DNA of 64,000 nt from Janthinobacterium sp. TB1-E2 (GCF_036885605.1 NZ_CP142523.1:6200001-6264000), one strand, 5' to 3'. Counted from the stretch's first letter, positions 44,710 through 54,037 are shown. Made by a program: numbers and translations. Notes: generated by a model not told the origin, from the sequence alone.

Positions 44710-45528
44710 CTATTGATCTCTTTCTGCGCCAGCCACCTTGCGCTTCGGGCGGAACACCGCCGCGTCATTGTAAAAATCGTCGTCCTGGTCTTCACACCAG
44801 CCGGGCAAGCCAAGCACGGGCAGCGGCGTGAAGTCCGCCGTGGTCAGGCCTTGCTGCGCCAGGTCTTGCGCCACCCGCTCGTCGAGCCAGGCGCGGCGTG
44901 CCGCATCGTCGAGCGCAAAGTAGGCGTCGCCGGCAAAGATCACGCGCGTATGCGCCGTGATGGCCTTGCGCGGCGCCACCAGTTTTTCCATCAGCGCGTG
45001 GCCGAACAGCCAGACATCGGCGTCGCCGCCCGCGCCAAATTTCTCGCGCTGCGCAATGAACGCGCTGCGCCAGTCGTGCCCGCGCAAGGCCGCGTCCAGC
45101 GCGCGCCCCGCGTCGCTGTCGCGCAGCACCAGCAAGGCGGAATTCTCGTCAAAAATCGTCGCGCCATCGCGCGCGGGACCGCGCGATTTGCCCACGCCGG
45201 ACAGGGCGATCTGCGCGGCCTGCAGCGCATTCAATTGGCGCTTGATGCGGGGGAAGGTCAGCCACACGAGCGCGTTGAAAAAATCGTGCAGATTGTCGCG
45301 CGTGGGCACGCCGCCCGTCGCGCCGATGAACTCCTCGTAGGCCACGCCTTCGGGCAGGTCCGCTTGCGGCACGAAGGCCAGCGGCAGGCCCGATGGATTG
45401 CGCAAATCCAGCGCCCGCGCCCGTCCATTGAGCGCGGCAATCACCGTGTCGCGCTGCAGGTCCAGCTGCCGTCGCGCCGGCAGCACCGTGGCAAACCAGG
45501 GGCGGGTCCAGTCTATCGATGGCAGCAT
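44710..45528 (-). CDS. DUF3025 family protein
   Basis: A 272-residue soluble protein covering the DUF3025 domain: WTRPWFATVLPARR, LPLAFVPQADLPEGVAYEEF, and the signature HDFFNALVWLTFPRIKRQLN. The near-C-terminal VLGLPGWCEDQDDDFYND is also conserved. The function is unknown. The gene is 6 bases after pyrC and 1 base before the oxidoreductase gene, so it is part of a tight operon. Association with pyrimidine genes might be incidental. Confidence 0.84.
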   Translation of the reverse strand: MLPSIDWTRPWFATVLPARRQLDLQRDTVIAALNGRARALDLRNPSGLPLAFVPQADLPEGVAYEEFIGATGGVPTRDNLHDFFNALVWLTFPRIKRQLNALQAAQIALSGVGKSRGPARDGATIFDENSALLVLRDSDAGRALDAALRGHDWRSAFIAQREKFGAGGDADVWLFGHALMEKLVAPRKAITAHTRVIFAGDAYFALDDAARRAWLDERVAQDLAQQGLTTADFTPLPVLGLPGWCEDQDDDFYNDAAVFRPKRKVAGAERDQ

Positions 45529-45534
45529 GAACGC

Positions 45535-46587
45535 TTAGACCATTTTCCAGTTGATCTGCTCGCCCGCGTTGAGCGGAATCACGTGGCTGTCGCCCAGCGG
45601 CAGCGAGGCCGGCAAGGTCCAGCTTTCGCGTTTCAGAGTGATGGTGTCCGTGTTGCGCGGCATGCCGTAGAAAGCCGGGCCGTGGAAGCTGGCGAACGCT
45701 TCCAGTTTATCGAGCGCGCCGGCCCGTTCGAATGCTTCCGCATACATTTCCATCGCATGCAGGGCCGTGTAGCAACCGGCGCAGCCGCAAGCCATTTCCT
45801 TGGCGCCTTGCGCATGCGGCGCCGAGTCCGTGCCGAGGAAGAAACGCTCGTCGCCGCTGGCGGCCGCCGTCATCAGTGCCAGGCGGTGCTCTTCGCGCTT
45901 CAAGATAGGCAGGCAGTAGTAATGGGGACGGATGCCGCCCTTGAAAATCTCGTTGCGGTTGTACAGCAGGTGATGCGCCGTGATGGTGGCGGCGATCGGG
46001 CCTTCCGCTTCGGCCACGTACTGCGCCGCATCCTTGGTGGTGATGTGCTCGAACACGACGGACAGGGCCGGGAAGGCGCTGCGCAGCGGGCGCATCACGC
46101 GCTCGATGAAGACGGCTTCGCGGTCGAAAATATCGATTTCCGGGTCCGTCACTTCGCCATGCACGAGGAAGGGCATGCCCACTTCCTGCATCACTTCGAG
46201 CACCCTGTAGCAATTCTTCAAATCCGTCACGCCCAGGTCCGAGTTCGTCGTGGCGCCAGCCGGATACAGTTTCACGGCCTGCACGATGCCGCTGTCCTGC
46301 GCGCGGCGGATTTCATCGGGCGACGTGTTGTTCGTCAGGTACAGCACCATCAGCGGATCGAAGTTCACGCCTTGCGGCACGGCGGCCAGGATGCGCTCGC
46401 GGTAGGCACTGGCATCGGCCGTGGTGGTGACGGGCGGTTTCAGGTTCGGCATGACGATGGCACGGCCGAACTGGCGCGCGCTGTGCGGCAGCACGCTGGC
46501 CATGACGGCGCCGTCGCGCAGGTGCAAATGCCAGTCATCCGGACGGGTGATGGTGATGGAGGCTGGGGTGTGATCGAGTGTGGACAT
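45535..46587 (-). CDS. pyrC: dihydroorotase
   Basis: A 350-residue metal-dependent amidohydrolase that closes carbamoyl aspartate to dihydroorotate in pyrimidine synthesis. Metal ligands are His20 and His22 in DDWHLHLRDG, the carboxylated Lys in VKLYPAGATTNSD, and the downstream His in FLVHGEVTD and VFEHITTKDAAQ. GTDSAPHAQGAKEMACGCAG holds the catalytic Asp block. It matches the E. coli-type (class II) PyrC in length. It is the first gene of a five-gene minus-strand operon. The terminator at 46690 separates it from the amidohydrolase upstream. Confidence 0.95.
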   Translation of the reverse strand: MSTLDHTPASITITRPDDWHLHLRDGAVMASVLPHSARQFGRAIVMPNLKPPVTTTADASAYRERILAAVPQGVNFDPLMVLYLTNNTSPDEIRRAQDSGIVQAVKLYPAGATTNSDLGVTDLKNCYRVLEVMQEVGMPFLVHGEVTDPEIDIFDREAVFIERVMRPLRSAFPALSVVFEHITTKDAAQYVAEAEGPIAATITAHHLLYNRNEIFKGGIRPHYYCLPILKREEHRLALMTAAASGDERFFLGTDSAPHAQGAKEMACGCAGCYTALHAMEMYAEAFERAGALDKLEAFASFHGPAFYGMPRNTDTITLKRESWTLPASLPLGDSHVIPLNAGEQINWKMV

Positions 46588-46689
46588 GGCGGCTGCTCTC
46601 AGGCGGTCATTGCGAATAGCGCCATTTTACCAGTCGCGGGGCGGCCTCGCAGGCTGCGGCGGCTACTGCCCGATGCTTGCCGGACGATC

Positions 46690-46715
46690 AAACGGCCGGT
46701 TCGCACCGGCCGTTT
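46690..46715 (-). terminator. terminator of the gltIJKL-amidohydrolase operon
   Basis: A perfect 11-bp stem AAACGGCCGGT/ACCGGCCGTTT (46690-46700 with 46705-46715) lies 24 bases past the amidohydrolase stop and before pyrC. Only a short T stretch follows the stem, so termination depends on the strong stem. Confidence 0.75.
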
Positions 46716-46738
46716 TCAATCTCGGGAGCGCACAAGCA

Positions 46739-48196
46739 TCAGGACTTGCCCGGTGCAGTCTCCTGCTTCGCCACCCAGGCGCGCAGTTCCGCCAGCATCC
46801 GGTCCAGCGCGGCGCGGTCGTAGACGTGGCCACGGCTGACCACCAGGCGGATCTGGCGCGTGGCGCCGATATCCTGCAGCGGGTTCGCGTCGAGCACCAG
46901 CAGGTCGGCCGCCTTGCCGGCCGCCACGCTGCCGTAGCGGTCCAGCTTGCCCAGGAAGCGGGGACCGTTAATGACGGCCGACTGCAAGGCTTGCTGCGGC
47001 GTCAGGCCGTACTGCACGTACAGGCCGATTTCATCGTGCAGGGCCTGGCCCGGATAGTCGAAGGAATTCAAGAAGCCCGCATCGGTGCCGGCGATGATGC
47101 TCACGCCCTGCTGCTGCAAAAGGGGCAGCAGCTTGGCCGATTGCTCGAACTGCGCGTGGCGCTGGACGATCGCTTCCGGGCCATCCTTGGCGGCGCGCTG
47201 CACGCGCCAGTCGTAGGTGGCGCGCAAGCCCTTGCCGATGTATTGCAGGGCCGTGTCGTGCGTGTGGTCTTCGCGGTCCAGGTACGCCGTCACGCGCGAA
47301 CCCCACAGGGTCGGCACGATGGCCGTGCCGCGCGCGGCCAGATAGCTGAAAGCCTTGCGCGCCGTCGGCTCGTCGTAGCTTTGCACGCTGGCCTGCATGG
47401 CTTCCTTGCCCGTCATCGCGCCGGCCGCCACCTTGGCCGTCAGCTCCTGCTCGCGCGGCGTGGTGGCGCGCAGCAAATACGATTGATGCTCGATCGTGCC
47501 CAGGCCCGCATCGGCCATCTGCTCCAATGTGAGCTGCACGGGGATATGGCCCGACGTGCGCATGCCCCGTTCGCGCGCCTGGCGCAACGCTTCCAGGTAC
47601 AGCTCCGGCTTCAGGGTGTTTTCCGTGATCTTCACGAAGTCGACCTGCTGCGCCTGCAGGCCGTCGAGCGCGCGCGTGACTTCCTGCGGCGTACCCACTT
47701 CGATGGTGCCCTTCCACAGCGGCTTGATGCCTTCGAGTTTGGCGCCGGACGTAAAAATCGTCGGGCCCTCCAGCTGGCCCGCGTTGATCTGCTGGCGCCA
47801 TGCCAGCACCGTGTCGGGCAAGTCGCCCGAGCAGTCGCGCACCGTGGTGATGCCGTGCGCCAGGTACAAAGGCAGCAGCTGCTTGTTCTCGTCGATCAGC
47901 TCCGGGCCGCCGCCGAAATGCACGTGCGTATCCCACAGGCCCGGCATCAGATATTTGCCGGGCAGGCGAATCGTCCGCTTCGGCGCGTAGCTGTGCAGCT
48001 GCGCGTCATCGACGACGGCGACGATGCTGTCGCCCTTGAGCAGCACGGTCTTGCCCTTGACCGCCTTGCCTGCGGCCACGTCGATCACGGTGGCGCCGCG
48101 CAGGGCGATGTCGACGGCGATCTTGTCGGCCGCATGGGCATGGGCGAGCAGGCCCAGCGCCAGCATGGCGCCGGCTAGTTGTTTCATGTCAGGCAT
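46739..48196 (-). CDS. exported amidohydrolase family protein
   Basis: A 485-residue metal-dependent hydrolase with a signal peptide (MKQLAGAMLALGLLAHAHAA). The fold is imidazolonepropionase/prolidase-like: the metal motif HVHF in LMPGLWDTHVHFGGGPEL, the HIPV region, TIEHQSYLL, the Asp in IIAGTDAGFLNSF, and RYGSVAAGKAADLLVLDANP near the C-terminus. Likely substrates are dipeptides or N-acyl amino acids in the periplasm. The gene begins 28 bases after the gltL stop and shares its terminator, so it is probably expressed with the glutamate/aspartate importer. Start is 48196 or the signal-peptide ATG at 48187. Confidence 0.84.
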   Translation of the reverse strand: MPDMKQLAGAMLALGLLAHAHAADKIAVDIALRGATVIDVAAGKAVKGKTVLLKGDSIVAVVDDAQLHSYAPKRTIRLPGKYLMPGLWDTHVHFGGGPELIDENKQLLPLYLAHGITTVRDCSGDLPDTVLAWRQQINAGQLEGPTIFTSGAKLEGIKPLWKGTIEVGTPQEVTRALDGLQAQQVDFVKITENTLKPELYLEALRQARERGMRTSGHIPVQLTLEQMADAGLGTIEHQSYLLRATTPREQELTAKVAAGAMTGKEAMQASVQSYDEPTARKAFSYLAARGTAIVPTLWGSRVTAYLDREDHTHDTALQYIGKGLRATYDWRVQRAAKDGPEAIVQRHAQFEQSAKLLPLLQQQGVSIIAGTDAGFLNSFDYPGQALHDEIGLYVQYGLTPQQALQSAVINGPRFLGKLDRYGSVAAGKAADLLVLDANPLQDIGATRQIRLVVSRGHVYDRAALDRMLAELRAWVAKQETAPGKS

Positions 48197-48224
48197 TCGT
48201 ACTCAACTTCAACGTGATGAAAAA

Positions 48225-48950
48225 TTAATGGATGATCTTGGCGAGGAAATCGCGTGCGCGGTCCGAGCGCGTCGTATTGAAGAAGTCATCCTTGCTGCAA
48301 TCTTCGATGATTTTTCCCTGGTCCATGAAGACGATGCGGTTGGCCACGCGCTTGGCAAAGCCCATTTCGTGCGTGACGACCATCATCGTCATGCCTTCTT
48401 GCGCCAGGCCCACCATCACGTCAAGCACCTCGTTGATCATCTCCGGATCGAGCGCCGATGTCGGTTCGTCGAACAGCATGGCGATCGGGTCCATCGACAG
48501 CGCGCGGGCGATCGCCACGCGCTGCTGCTGGCCGCCCGACAGCTGGCCGGGGAATTTGTCCTGCTGCGACAGCAGGCCCACGCGGTCCAGGTATTTCAAG
48601 CCCTTGGCATTGGCTTCGTCGGCGCTGCGACCCAGCACCTTGATCTGGCCGATGGTGAGGTTTTCGCGGATCGACAGATGCGGGAACAGCTCGAAATTCT
48701 GGAACACCATGCCGATGCGCGCGCGCAGTTTCGACAGATTCGTCTTCGGGTGGTTGACGCTGATGCCGTCGACGATGATCTGCCCCTGCTGGATCGGCTC
48801 GAGGCCGTTGACGGTCTTGATCAGGGTCGACTTGCCGGAGCCGGACGGGCCGCAAATGACCATCACGTCGCCCTTGGCAACCTCGGTGGTGCAGTCGGTC
48901 AGTACCTGGAACTGGCCATACCATTTGCTGACGTTATTGAGTTCAATCAT
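48225..48950 (-). CDS. gltL: glutamate/aspartate ABC transporter ATP-binding protein
   Basis: A 241-residue ATPase of the polar amino acid uptake family. It has Walker A GPSGSGKS (34-41), FQNFELFPHLSIRENLT, signature LSGGQQQRVAIARALSMDP, Walker B AMLFDEPTSALDPEM and THEMGFAKRVA. The N-terminus and the DRVGLLSQQDKFPGQLSG block match GltL/GlnQ. It powers the GltJ/GltK permease pair. The gene follows gltK by 19 bases. Which of glutamate, aspartate or both is carried is inferred from the operon and binding protein. Confidence 0.93.
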   Translation of the reverse strand: MIELNNVSKWYGQFQVLTDCTTEVAKGDVMVICGPSGSGKSTLIKTVNGLEPIQQGQIIVDGISVNHPKTNLSKLRARIGMVFQNFELFPHLSIRENLTIGQIKVLGRSADEANAKGLKYLDRVGLLSQQDKFPGQLSGGQQQRVAIARALSMDPIAMLFDEPTSALDPEMINEVLDVMVGLAQEGMTMMVVTHEMGFAKRVANRIVFMDQGKIIEDCSKDDFFNTTRSDRARDFLAKIIH

Positions 48951-48969
48951 CTTGTTCTTTCTTTTACGG

Positions 48970-49662
48970 TTAGCGAATGATGGCGACGCGTTTCTGCAGG
49001 CGTTTTACCAGGAACGACAAGGCATAGCACAGCACGAAATACACGACGGCGACAAACACGTACATCTCCACCAGGCGGCCGTCGCGCTGGGCGATTTTTG
49101 ATGCGGCGCCGACGAAATCGGGGATCGACAGCACGTACACGAGCGACACGTCCTGGAACAGCACGATGGTTTGCGTCAGCAGCACGGGAATCATGTTGCG
49201 GAACGCTTGCGGCAGCACGATGAAGGCCATGGTCTGCGAGTAGTTCATGCCCAGTGCCTGGCCGGCCCATACCTGGCCGCGCGGGATCGACTGTATGCCG
49301 CTGCGCATGATCTCGCAATAGTAGGCCGCCTCGAACATGATGAAGGTGATCAGCGCGGAAGAAAACGCGCCCACTTTCACCGGCTCGTTGGCGCCGATGA
49401 TCCAGGCGGCGATATACGGCACCAGGAAGTAGAACCAGAAGATCACCAGCACCAGCGGAATCGAGCGTATCAGATTGACGTAGCTCGACGCCACGCCCGA
49501 GATGAGGCGGCTGCCGGACAAACGCATCAGCGCCAGCAGGGTACCGAGCACGATGCCGCCGACCATGGACAGCGCCGTCAGTTTCAGTGTGAACACCATG
49601 CCGGTCTGGAACAGGTAGACCCACGAGCGGGAGATGACATCGAAGTCGAAATTGCCTAACAT
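48970..49662 (-). CDS. gltK: glutamate/aspartate ABC transporter permease GltK
   Basis: A 230-residue membrane permease of the HisM/GltK type. Five or so helices surround the EAA-loop region EIMRSGIQSIPRGQVWAGQA and LPQAFRNMIPVLLTQTIVLF. The N-terminus MLGNFDFDVISRSWVYLFQT matches GltK. It follows gltJ by one base. In the inner membrane it pairs with GltJ and is driven by GltL. Confidence 0.93.
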   Translation of the reverse strand: MLGNFDFDVISRSWVYLFQTGMVFTLKLTALSMVGGIVLGTLLALMRLSGSRLISGVASSYVNLIRSIPLVLVIFWFYFLVPYIAAWIIGANEPVKVGAFSSALITFIMFEAAYYCEIMRSGIQSIPRGQVWAGQALGMNYSQTMAFIVLPQAFRNMIPVLLTQTIVLFQDVSLVYVLSIPDFVGAASKIAQRDGRLVEMYVFVAVVYFVLCYALSFLVKRLQKRVAIIR

Positions 49663-49663
49663 A

Positions 49664-50413
49664 TCAATGTCCTCCCGTCTTGGCGCCAGCGACGATGAAG
49701 CCCGGGATGGCGACCTTTTTCTCGATCAGGTGCATCAGCACCACCACCAGCAGGTTGACGACGACGTAGATGATGGTGGCGGCCGAAAACGCTTCGAACA
49801 CCTGGAAGGAAAACTCCTGGATGGCGCGCGCGCTGGCCGTCAGCTCGATCAGGCCGATGGTCAGGGCCACGGAACTGTTCTTGATGATGTTCAAAAATTC
49901 GCTGGTCAGCGGCGGCATGATGACGCGCGCGGCCATCGGCAGCAAAATGAAGCGGTAGGTTTGCGGCAGGGTCAGGCCCAGCGCCGTGCCGGCCAGTTTC
50001 TGCCCGCGCGGCAGCGCCTCGATGCCCGTCGTCACCTGCACGGCCACGCGCGAGGAGGTAAAGAATCCCAGGCACAGCACGGCCGTGACGAACGGCGCAT
50101 TTGGCAGCGACTTGACCCAGGCGCCGAGATCCGGCGGCAGCAGTTCCGGCATGACGAAATACCAGAGGAACATCTGCACCAGCAGCGGCACGTTGCGGAA
50201 CAGTTCGACGTAGGCATTGGCCACGCCCACCAGCCATTTGTTCGGCAAGGTGCGGATGGTGCCGATCACCAGGCCCAATATCAGCGCCATGATCCACGCC
50301 GCACCGGCCGTGGCCAGGGTCCAGGTCAGGCCGGACCACAGGGTGTCCATATACGTGCCCACGCCATCGGGAGAAATCTCCCAGAAAATGCGCCAATTCC
50401 AGTTGTAATTCAT
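49664..50413 (-). CDS. gltJ: glutamate/aspartate ABC transporter permease GltJ
   Basis: A 249-residue permease. It starts MNYNWNWRIFWEISPDGVGT, the GltJ signature, and carries the EAA loop in TTGIEALPRGQKLAGTALGL with RFILLPMAARVIMPPLTSEF. ATG 50413 has AAGGAT seven bases upstream; the ORF to 50458 would add 15 unlikely residues. It lies 98 bases after gltI; the gap holds a hairpin. Together with GltK it forms the transmembrane channel. Confidence 0.93.
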   Translation of the reverse strand: MNYNWNWRIFWEISPDGVGTYMDTLWSGLTWTLATAGAAWIMALILGLVIGTIRTLPNKWLVGVANAYVELFRNVPLLVQMFLWYFVMPELLPPDLGAWVKSLPNAPFVTAVLCLGFFTSSRVAVQVTTGIEALPRGQKLAGTALGLTLPQTYRFILLPMAARVIMPPLTSEFLNIIKNSSVALTIGLIELTASARAIQEFSFQVFEAFSAATIIYVVVNLLVVVLMHLIEKKVAIPGFIVAGAKTGGH

Positions 50414-50475
50414 GATCATCCTTCGCATGCAGCCCGAGGACAGCGGCCAGCCGGCCACCCGTCCCGCAAATAAAT

Positions 50476-50495
50476 CGGGAGGCTTGCGCCCCCCG
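50476..50495 (-). terminator. attenuator-like hairpin between gltI and gltJ
   Basis: CGGGGGGC-GCAA-GCCTCCCG on the minus strand (50476-50483 with 50488-50495, one G-T pair and a GCAA loop), then ATTTATTTG. It starts 17 bases past the gltI stop. Such hairpins after binding-protein genes usually stabilise the upstream mRNA and reduce read-through. Confidence 0.55.
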
Positions 50496-50511
50496 GTTTG
50501 TTACGCAATCT

Positions 50512-51468
50512 TTACTTTTTCCGCTTGTCCGACGTCTTCTGCGCTTCCGGTACGGCCGCATACGCGGCAGGGTCGCCGGAGTCGGTCGGATTGGCAAACA
50601 CGGCCTTCAATTGCGGCGGCATGGGGAATTTCAGATTGATGTTTTTCGGCGGGATCGGCGAGGTAAACCATTTCGCGTAAATGCGGTTGATGTCGTCGCT
50701 CTTGTACAGGCGGATCAGCGCATCGTCGACCACTTTCTTGAAGGCCGGGTCGCCCTTGCGCAGCATGATGCCGTACGGCTCGACTGACAGCGCTTCCTTG
50801 GTGATTTCGTAGTCGTTCGGGTTTTTCGAGTTGGCCACTTGCGACGCCAGCAAAATGTCGTCGTTGGCTTCGGCCACCGCGCGGCCCGTTTCCAGCATCA
50901 GGAACGACTCGGGATGATCCTTGCCGACGGCGATATTCATCCCCAGGTTCTTTTCCTTGTTCAGGATCGTCATCTGCTTGATGGTCGACGTGCCGGCCGT
51001 GGCGACCAGGGTCTTGCCGCGCAAGTCTTCCAGGGTCTTGATGTTCGAGGATTTTTTCGCCAGCACGCGGTTGCCGATGACGAACATGGTCGGGGCGAAT
51101 GCCACTTGCTGCTGGCGCTCCAGGTTGTTCGTCGTCGAGCCGCATTCGAGGTCGATGGTGCCGTTTGCCATCAGCGGGATGCGGTTGGCCGACGTGACGG
51201 GGCTCATCACCACTTTCAGTTCGCTCAGACCCAGGTGCTTTTGCAGGGCCGTGACGACTTTCATGCACAGGTCGATCGAATAACCCTGGTATTGCTGCTT
51301 GTCGTCGAGATAGGAGAAGGGCACGGAGCCGTCGCGCACACCGAGGGTGACGGAACCGGCTTTCTTGATCTTGGCCAAGGTGCCGGTCAATTCCTGAGCC
51401 TGGACTGGCGACATGCTGCTGATGACACCGACGCTGAGCAGCGTGGCGATGATTTTGGTCAATTTCAT
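50512..51468 (-). CDS. gltI: glutamate/aspartate ABC transporter substrate-binding protein
   Basis: A 318-residue periplasmic binding protein of the bacterial SBP family 3. The signal peptide MKLTKIIATLLSVGVISSMS ends near VQAQ. SVTLGVRDGSVPFSYLDDKQ, QGYSIDLCMKVVTALQKHLG and IDLECGSTTNNLERQQQVAF are the GltI blocks. KSDDINRIYAKWFTSPIPPK and a basic C-terminal tail (KTSDKRKK) end the protein. AGGAG lies just before ATG 51468; the ORF to 51594 is longer than the signal peptide needs and is rejected. It is the first gene of the importer operon. Confidence 0.94.
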   Translation of the reverse strand: MKLTKIIATLLSVGVISSMSPVQAQELTGTLAKIKKAGSVTLGVRDGSVPFSYLDDKQQYQGYSIDLCMKVVTALQKHLGLSELKVVMSPVTSANRIPLMANGTIDLECGSTTNNLERQQQVAFAPTMFVIGNRVLAKKSSNIKTLEDLRGKTLVATAGTSTIKQMTILNKEKNLGMNIAVGKDHPESFLMLETGRAVAEANDDILLASQVANSKNPNDYEITKEALSVEPYGIMLRKGDPAFKKVVDDALIRLYKSDDINRIYAKWFTSPIPPKNINLKFPMPPQLKAVFANPTDSGDPAAYAAVPEAQKTSDKRKK

Positions 51469-51663
51469 AAATTCTCCTGGGCGGACAAACCGGATGGACT
51501 CCGAACGAAACAACTGTGGTGCAGACGCCACCATTGGAATTAATTTTATTTCATTTTCAGCACCCGACCAGCCATTTTCTGCGATTGCCCGCAAATAGGC
51601 GCTATACGCGCGCTGGAATCAGCGCGGCTGTAGCATTTTTCCTACTGATTTCACATTCCCGAT

Positions 51664-53514
51664 TTATTTTGCCGGCGCCAGACCCGCCAACTCATCCTCT
51701 TGCGCCTCATCGTCCATGTTCGCCTGCTGGCGTTGCCACATCTGCGCGTACAGGCCGTCGAGCGCCAGCAATTGCGGATGCGTGCCCCGCTCGACGATGC
51801 GGCCGTGGTCGAGCACGAGGATTTGCTGGGCGTCGGCCACCGTCGACAAACGGTGCGCGATGACCAGGGTGGTGCGGTTCTTGGCGATGTCCTTCAGCTG
51901 CGACTGGATCGCCTGCTCGGCCTTGGAGTCGAGCGCCGAAGTGGCCTCGTCGAAGATCAATATCGCCGGGTCTTTCAGCAAGGTGCGGGCAATCGCCACG
52001 CGCTGCTTTTCGCCGCCCGACAATTTCAAGCCCCGCTCGCCCACCATGGAGTTGTAGCCATCTGGCAAGCTTTCAATAAAATCATGGATCGATGCCGCTT
52101 TCGCCGCCGCCACGATGGCCTCCTTGCTGGCGCCCGGCTTGCCGTAGGCGATGTTGTATTCGATGGTGTCGTTGAACAAGACCGTATCCTGCGGCACGAT
52201 GCCGATGGCCGCGCGCAGGGAATCCTGTGTGATGTTGCGCAAATCCTGGCCATCGATGGTGATGCCGCCGCCATCGACTTCATAGAAGCGGAACAGCAAG
52301 CGCGACAGGGTCGACTTGCCCGAGCCGCTGTGGCCCACCACGGCTGTCGTCGTGCCGGCGGGGATCTGGAAATCCACGTCGAACAGGATTTGCCGCTTGG
52401 CTTCATAGCTGAAATCCACGTGCGCAAAGCGCACGGCCGCGCCCCGCGTGACGAGCGGCTGCGCTTCCGGCGTGTCGGCGATTTCGCGGTTTTCGTTCAG
52501 CAAGGAAAACAGGCGTTCCATGTCGGCCAGGCTTTGCTTGATTTCGCGGTAAATCACACCCAGGAAATTGAGGGGGATATACAGCTGGATCATGAAGGCG
52601 TTCACCAGCACCAGGTCGCCCAGGGTCATCGTGCCGGCGATCACGCCCACCGTCGCGCGCCACAGGATCAGGGTGACGGCCGTGGCGATGATCAGGGACT
52701 GGCCCGTGTTCAGCAGGGACAAGGAAGTCTGCGATTTCACGGCCGCCGATTCATAGCGCTGCAAGCCTTCGTCGTAGCGCTTCGCTTCGTAATCCTCGTT
52801 GCCGAAATATTTGACGGTTTCATAGTTGATCAGCGAATCGATGGCCTTGGTATTGGCCTTCGAATCGAGGTCGTTCATGGTGCGGCGGAAATGCGTGCGC
52901 CAGTTCGTCACCAGCACGGTAAACGCGATATACGACACGAGCGCCACCGCCGTGATGACGGTGAACCAGATGTCGTAATGCAAGACCAGGTAGCCGAGCA
53001 CGAGGGTGATTTCCACCAGGGTCGGCAGGATGTTGAACAGGGTGTAGGAAATGAGCGAGCCGACGCTGCGCGTGCCCCGTTCGATGTCGCGCGTCATGCC
53101 GCCCGTCTGGCGGTTCAAATGAAAACGCAGGGACAAGGCATGCAGGTGGCGGAACACTTGCAGCGCGATGGTGCGCACGGCCCGCTGCGTGACCCGGGCG
53201 AACAGGAATTCGCGCAGTTCCGTAAACAAGGTGGTCGACAGGCGCAGCAAGCCGTAGGCCACCAGCAAGCCGACGGGCAGCACCAGCAGCGCTTGCGGAT
53301 GGGCCGCCGTGATCGTCATGGCGTCGACGAGTTTTTTCAGGATCAGGGGCACGCCCACGTTGGCCAGCTTGGCGCCCACCAGGCATAGCAGCGCCAGCAG
53401 CACCCGCCATTTGTAGACCCAGAGATACGGCAGCAAGGTCTTGATGGTGGCGAAATCGCTGTGGCTGGCGGAAGCGGGCGAGCGGGGCGGAGGGGAAGTC
53501 TGGGAACGGCGCAT
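51664..53514 (-). CDS. ATM1/HMT1-like ABC exporter, fused membrane and ATPase domains
   Basis: A 616-residue half-transporter that dimerises to a full ABC exporter. The membrane domain, residues about 30-335, is followed by an ATPase with Walker A VVGHSGSGKS, the Q-loop region IGIVPQDTVLFNDTI, signature LKLSGGEKQRVAIARTLLKD and Walker B ILIFDEATSALD. LSLLNTGQSLIIATAVTLIL and NETVKYFGNEDYEAKRYDE-type segments (here LINYETVKYFGNEDYEAK) are hallmarks of the ATM1 family. That family exports glutathione-linked sulfur or metal compounds. ATG 53514 was chosen; the long ORF to 53799 runs into the divergent thioesterase. Substrate is inferred from family only. Confidence 0.9.
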   Translation of the reverse strand: MRRSQTSPPPRSPASASHSDFATIKTLLPYLWVYKWRVLLALLCLVGAKLANVGVPLILKKLVDAMTITAAHPQALLVLPVGLLVAYGLLRLSTTLFTELREFLFARVTQRAVRTIALQVFRHLHALSLRFHLNRQTGGMTRDIERGTRSVGSLISYTLFNILPTLVEITLVLGYLVLHYDIWFTVITAVALVSYIAFTVLVTNWRTHFRRTMNDLDSKANTKAIDSLINYETVKYFGNEDYEAKRYDEGLQRYESAAVKSQTSLSLLNTGQSLIIATAVTLILWRATVGVIAGTMTLGDLVLVNAFMIQLYIPLNFLGVIYREIKQSLADMERLFSLLNENREIADTPEAQPLVTRGAAVRFAHVDFSYEAKRQILFDVDFQIPAGTTTAVVGHSGSGKSTLSRLLFRFYEVDGGGITIDGQDLRNITQDSLRAAIGIVPQDTVLFNDTIEYNIAYGKPGASKEAIVAAAKAASIHDFIESLPDGYNSMVGERGLKLSGGEKQRVAIARTLLKDPAILIFDEATSALDSKAEQAIQSQLKDIAKNRTTLVIAHRLSTVADAQQILVLDHGRIVERGTHPQLLALDGLYAQMWQRQQANMDDEAQEDELAGLAPAK

Positions 53515-53575
53515 GGCGAAGGTCGGCTTTTTATGGTTCAATCGGGGCAATTGTAGCCTTTCATGAGAATAAAAG

Positions 53576-54016
53576 ATGAGCACCTCCCCAGACCGTCCCG
53601 ACAACTGCCTCGCCTCCGGCCTGCCCGCCGGAAAAATGCCGGAATTGCGCATGATGCCCGCGCCGTCCGATGCCAATGTATACGGCGACGTCTTCGGCGG
53701 CTGGATCATGGCGCAGGTCGATATCGCCGGTTCCCTGCCGGCCACGCGGCGCGCCAACGGCCGCGTCGCCACCATCGCCGTCAATTCCTTCGTCTTCAAA
53801 AACCCCGTCTTCGTCGGCGATCTGCTCTCCTTCTACGCCGACATCGTCAAGGTCGGCAATACTTCGATCACTGTCAATGTCGAGGTATATGCCGAGCGCA
53901 ACCGCCTGCAGGCGTGCATCGTGAAAGTCACGGAAGCAACCCTGATCTACGTGGCGACGGACTCCGACCGCAAGCCGCGCAAGGTGCCGCCGATCGAGAC
54001 CTTGCTGTCGTCTTGA
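53576..54016 (+). CDS. yciA: YciA-type acyl-CoA thioesterase
   Basis: A 146-residue single-hotdog thioesterase. DANVYGDVFGGWIMAQVDIA is the hotdog helix, holding the catalytic Asp and the Gly-Gly pair. ATIAVNSFVFKNPVFVGDLLSF and SITVNVEVYAER follow. YciA-like enzymes hydrolyse a wide range of acyl-CoAs. The short N-terminal lead MSTSPDRPDNCLASGLPAGK is variable in the family. It is divergent from the ABC exporter across 61 bases, and the phoD gene starts 21 bases after it. Confidence 0.88.
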   Translation: MSTSPDRPDNCLASGLPAGKMPELRMMPAPSDANVYGDVFGGWIMAQVDIAGSLPATRRANGRVATIAVNSFVFKNPVFVGDLLSFYADIVKVGNTSITVNVEVYAERNRLQACIVKVTEATLIYVATDSDRKPRKVPPIETLLSS

Positions 54017-54037
54017 TTGTTGCAATCATTCCACACC

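Noticed and set aside
51609..51626. CGCGCTG/CAGCGCG hairpin upstream of gltI
   Set aside because: There is no T-run on the minus strand after the stem, so it is not supported as the terminator of either neighbour; it may be chance in GC-rich DNA.
53515..53799. N-terminal extension of the ABC exporter ORF
   Set aside because: It overlaps the divergent thioesterase gene on the other strand and is not needed for the ATM1-like protein; ATG 53514 fits better.
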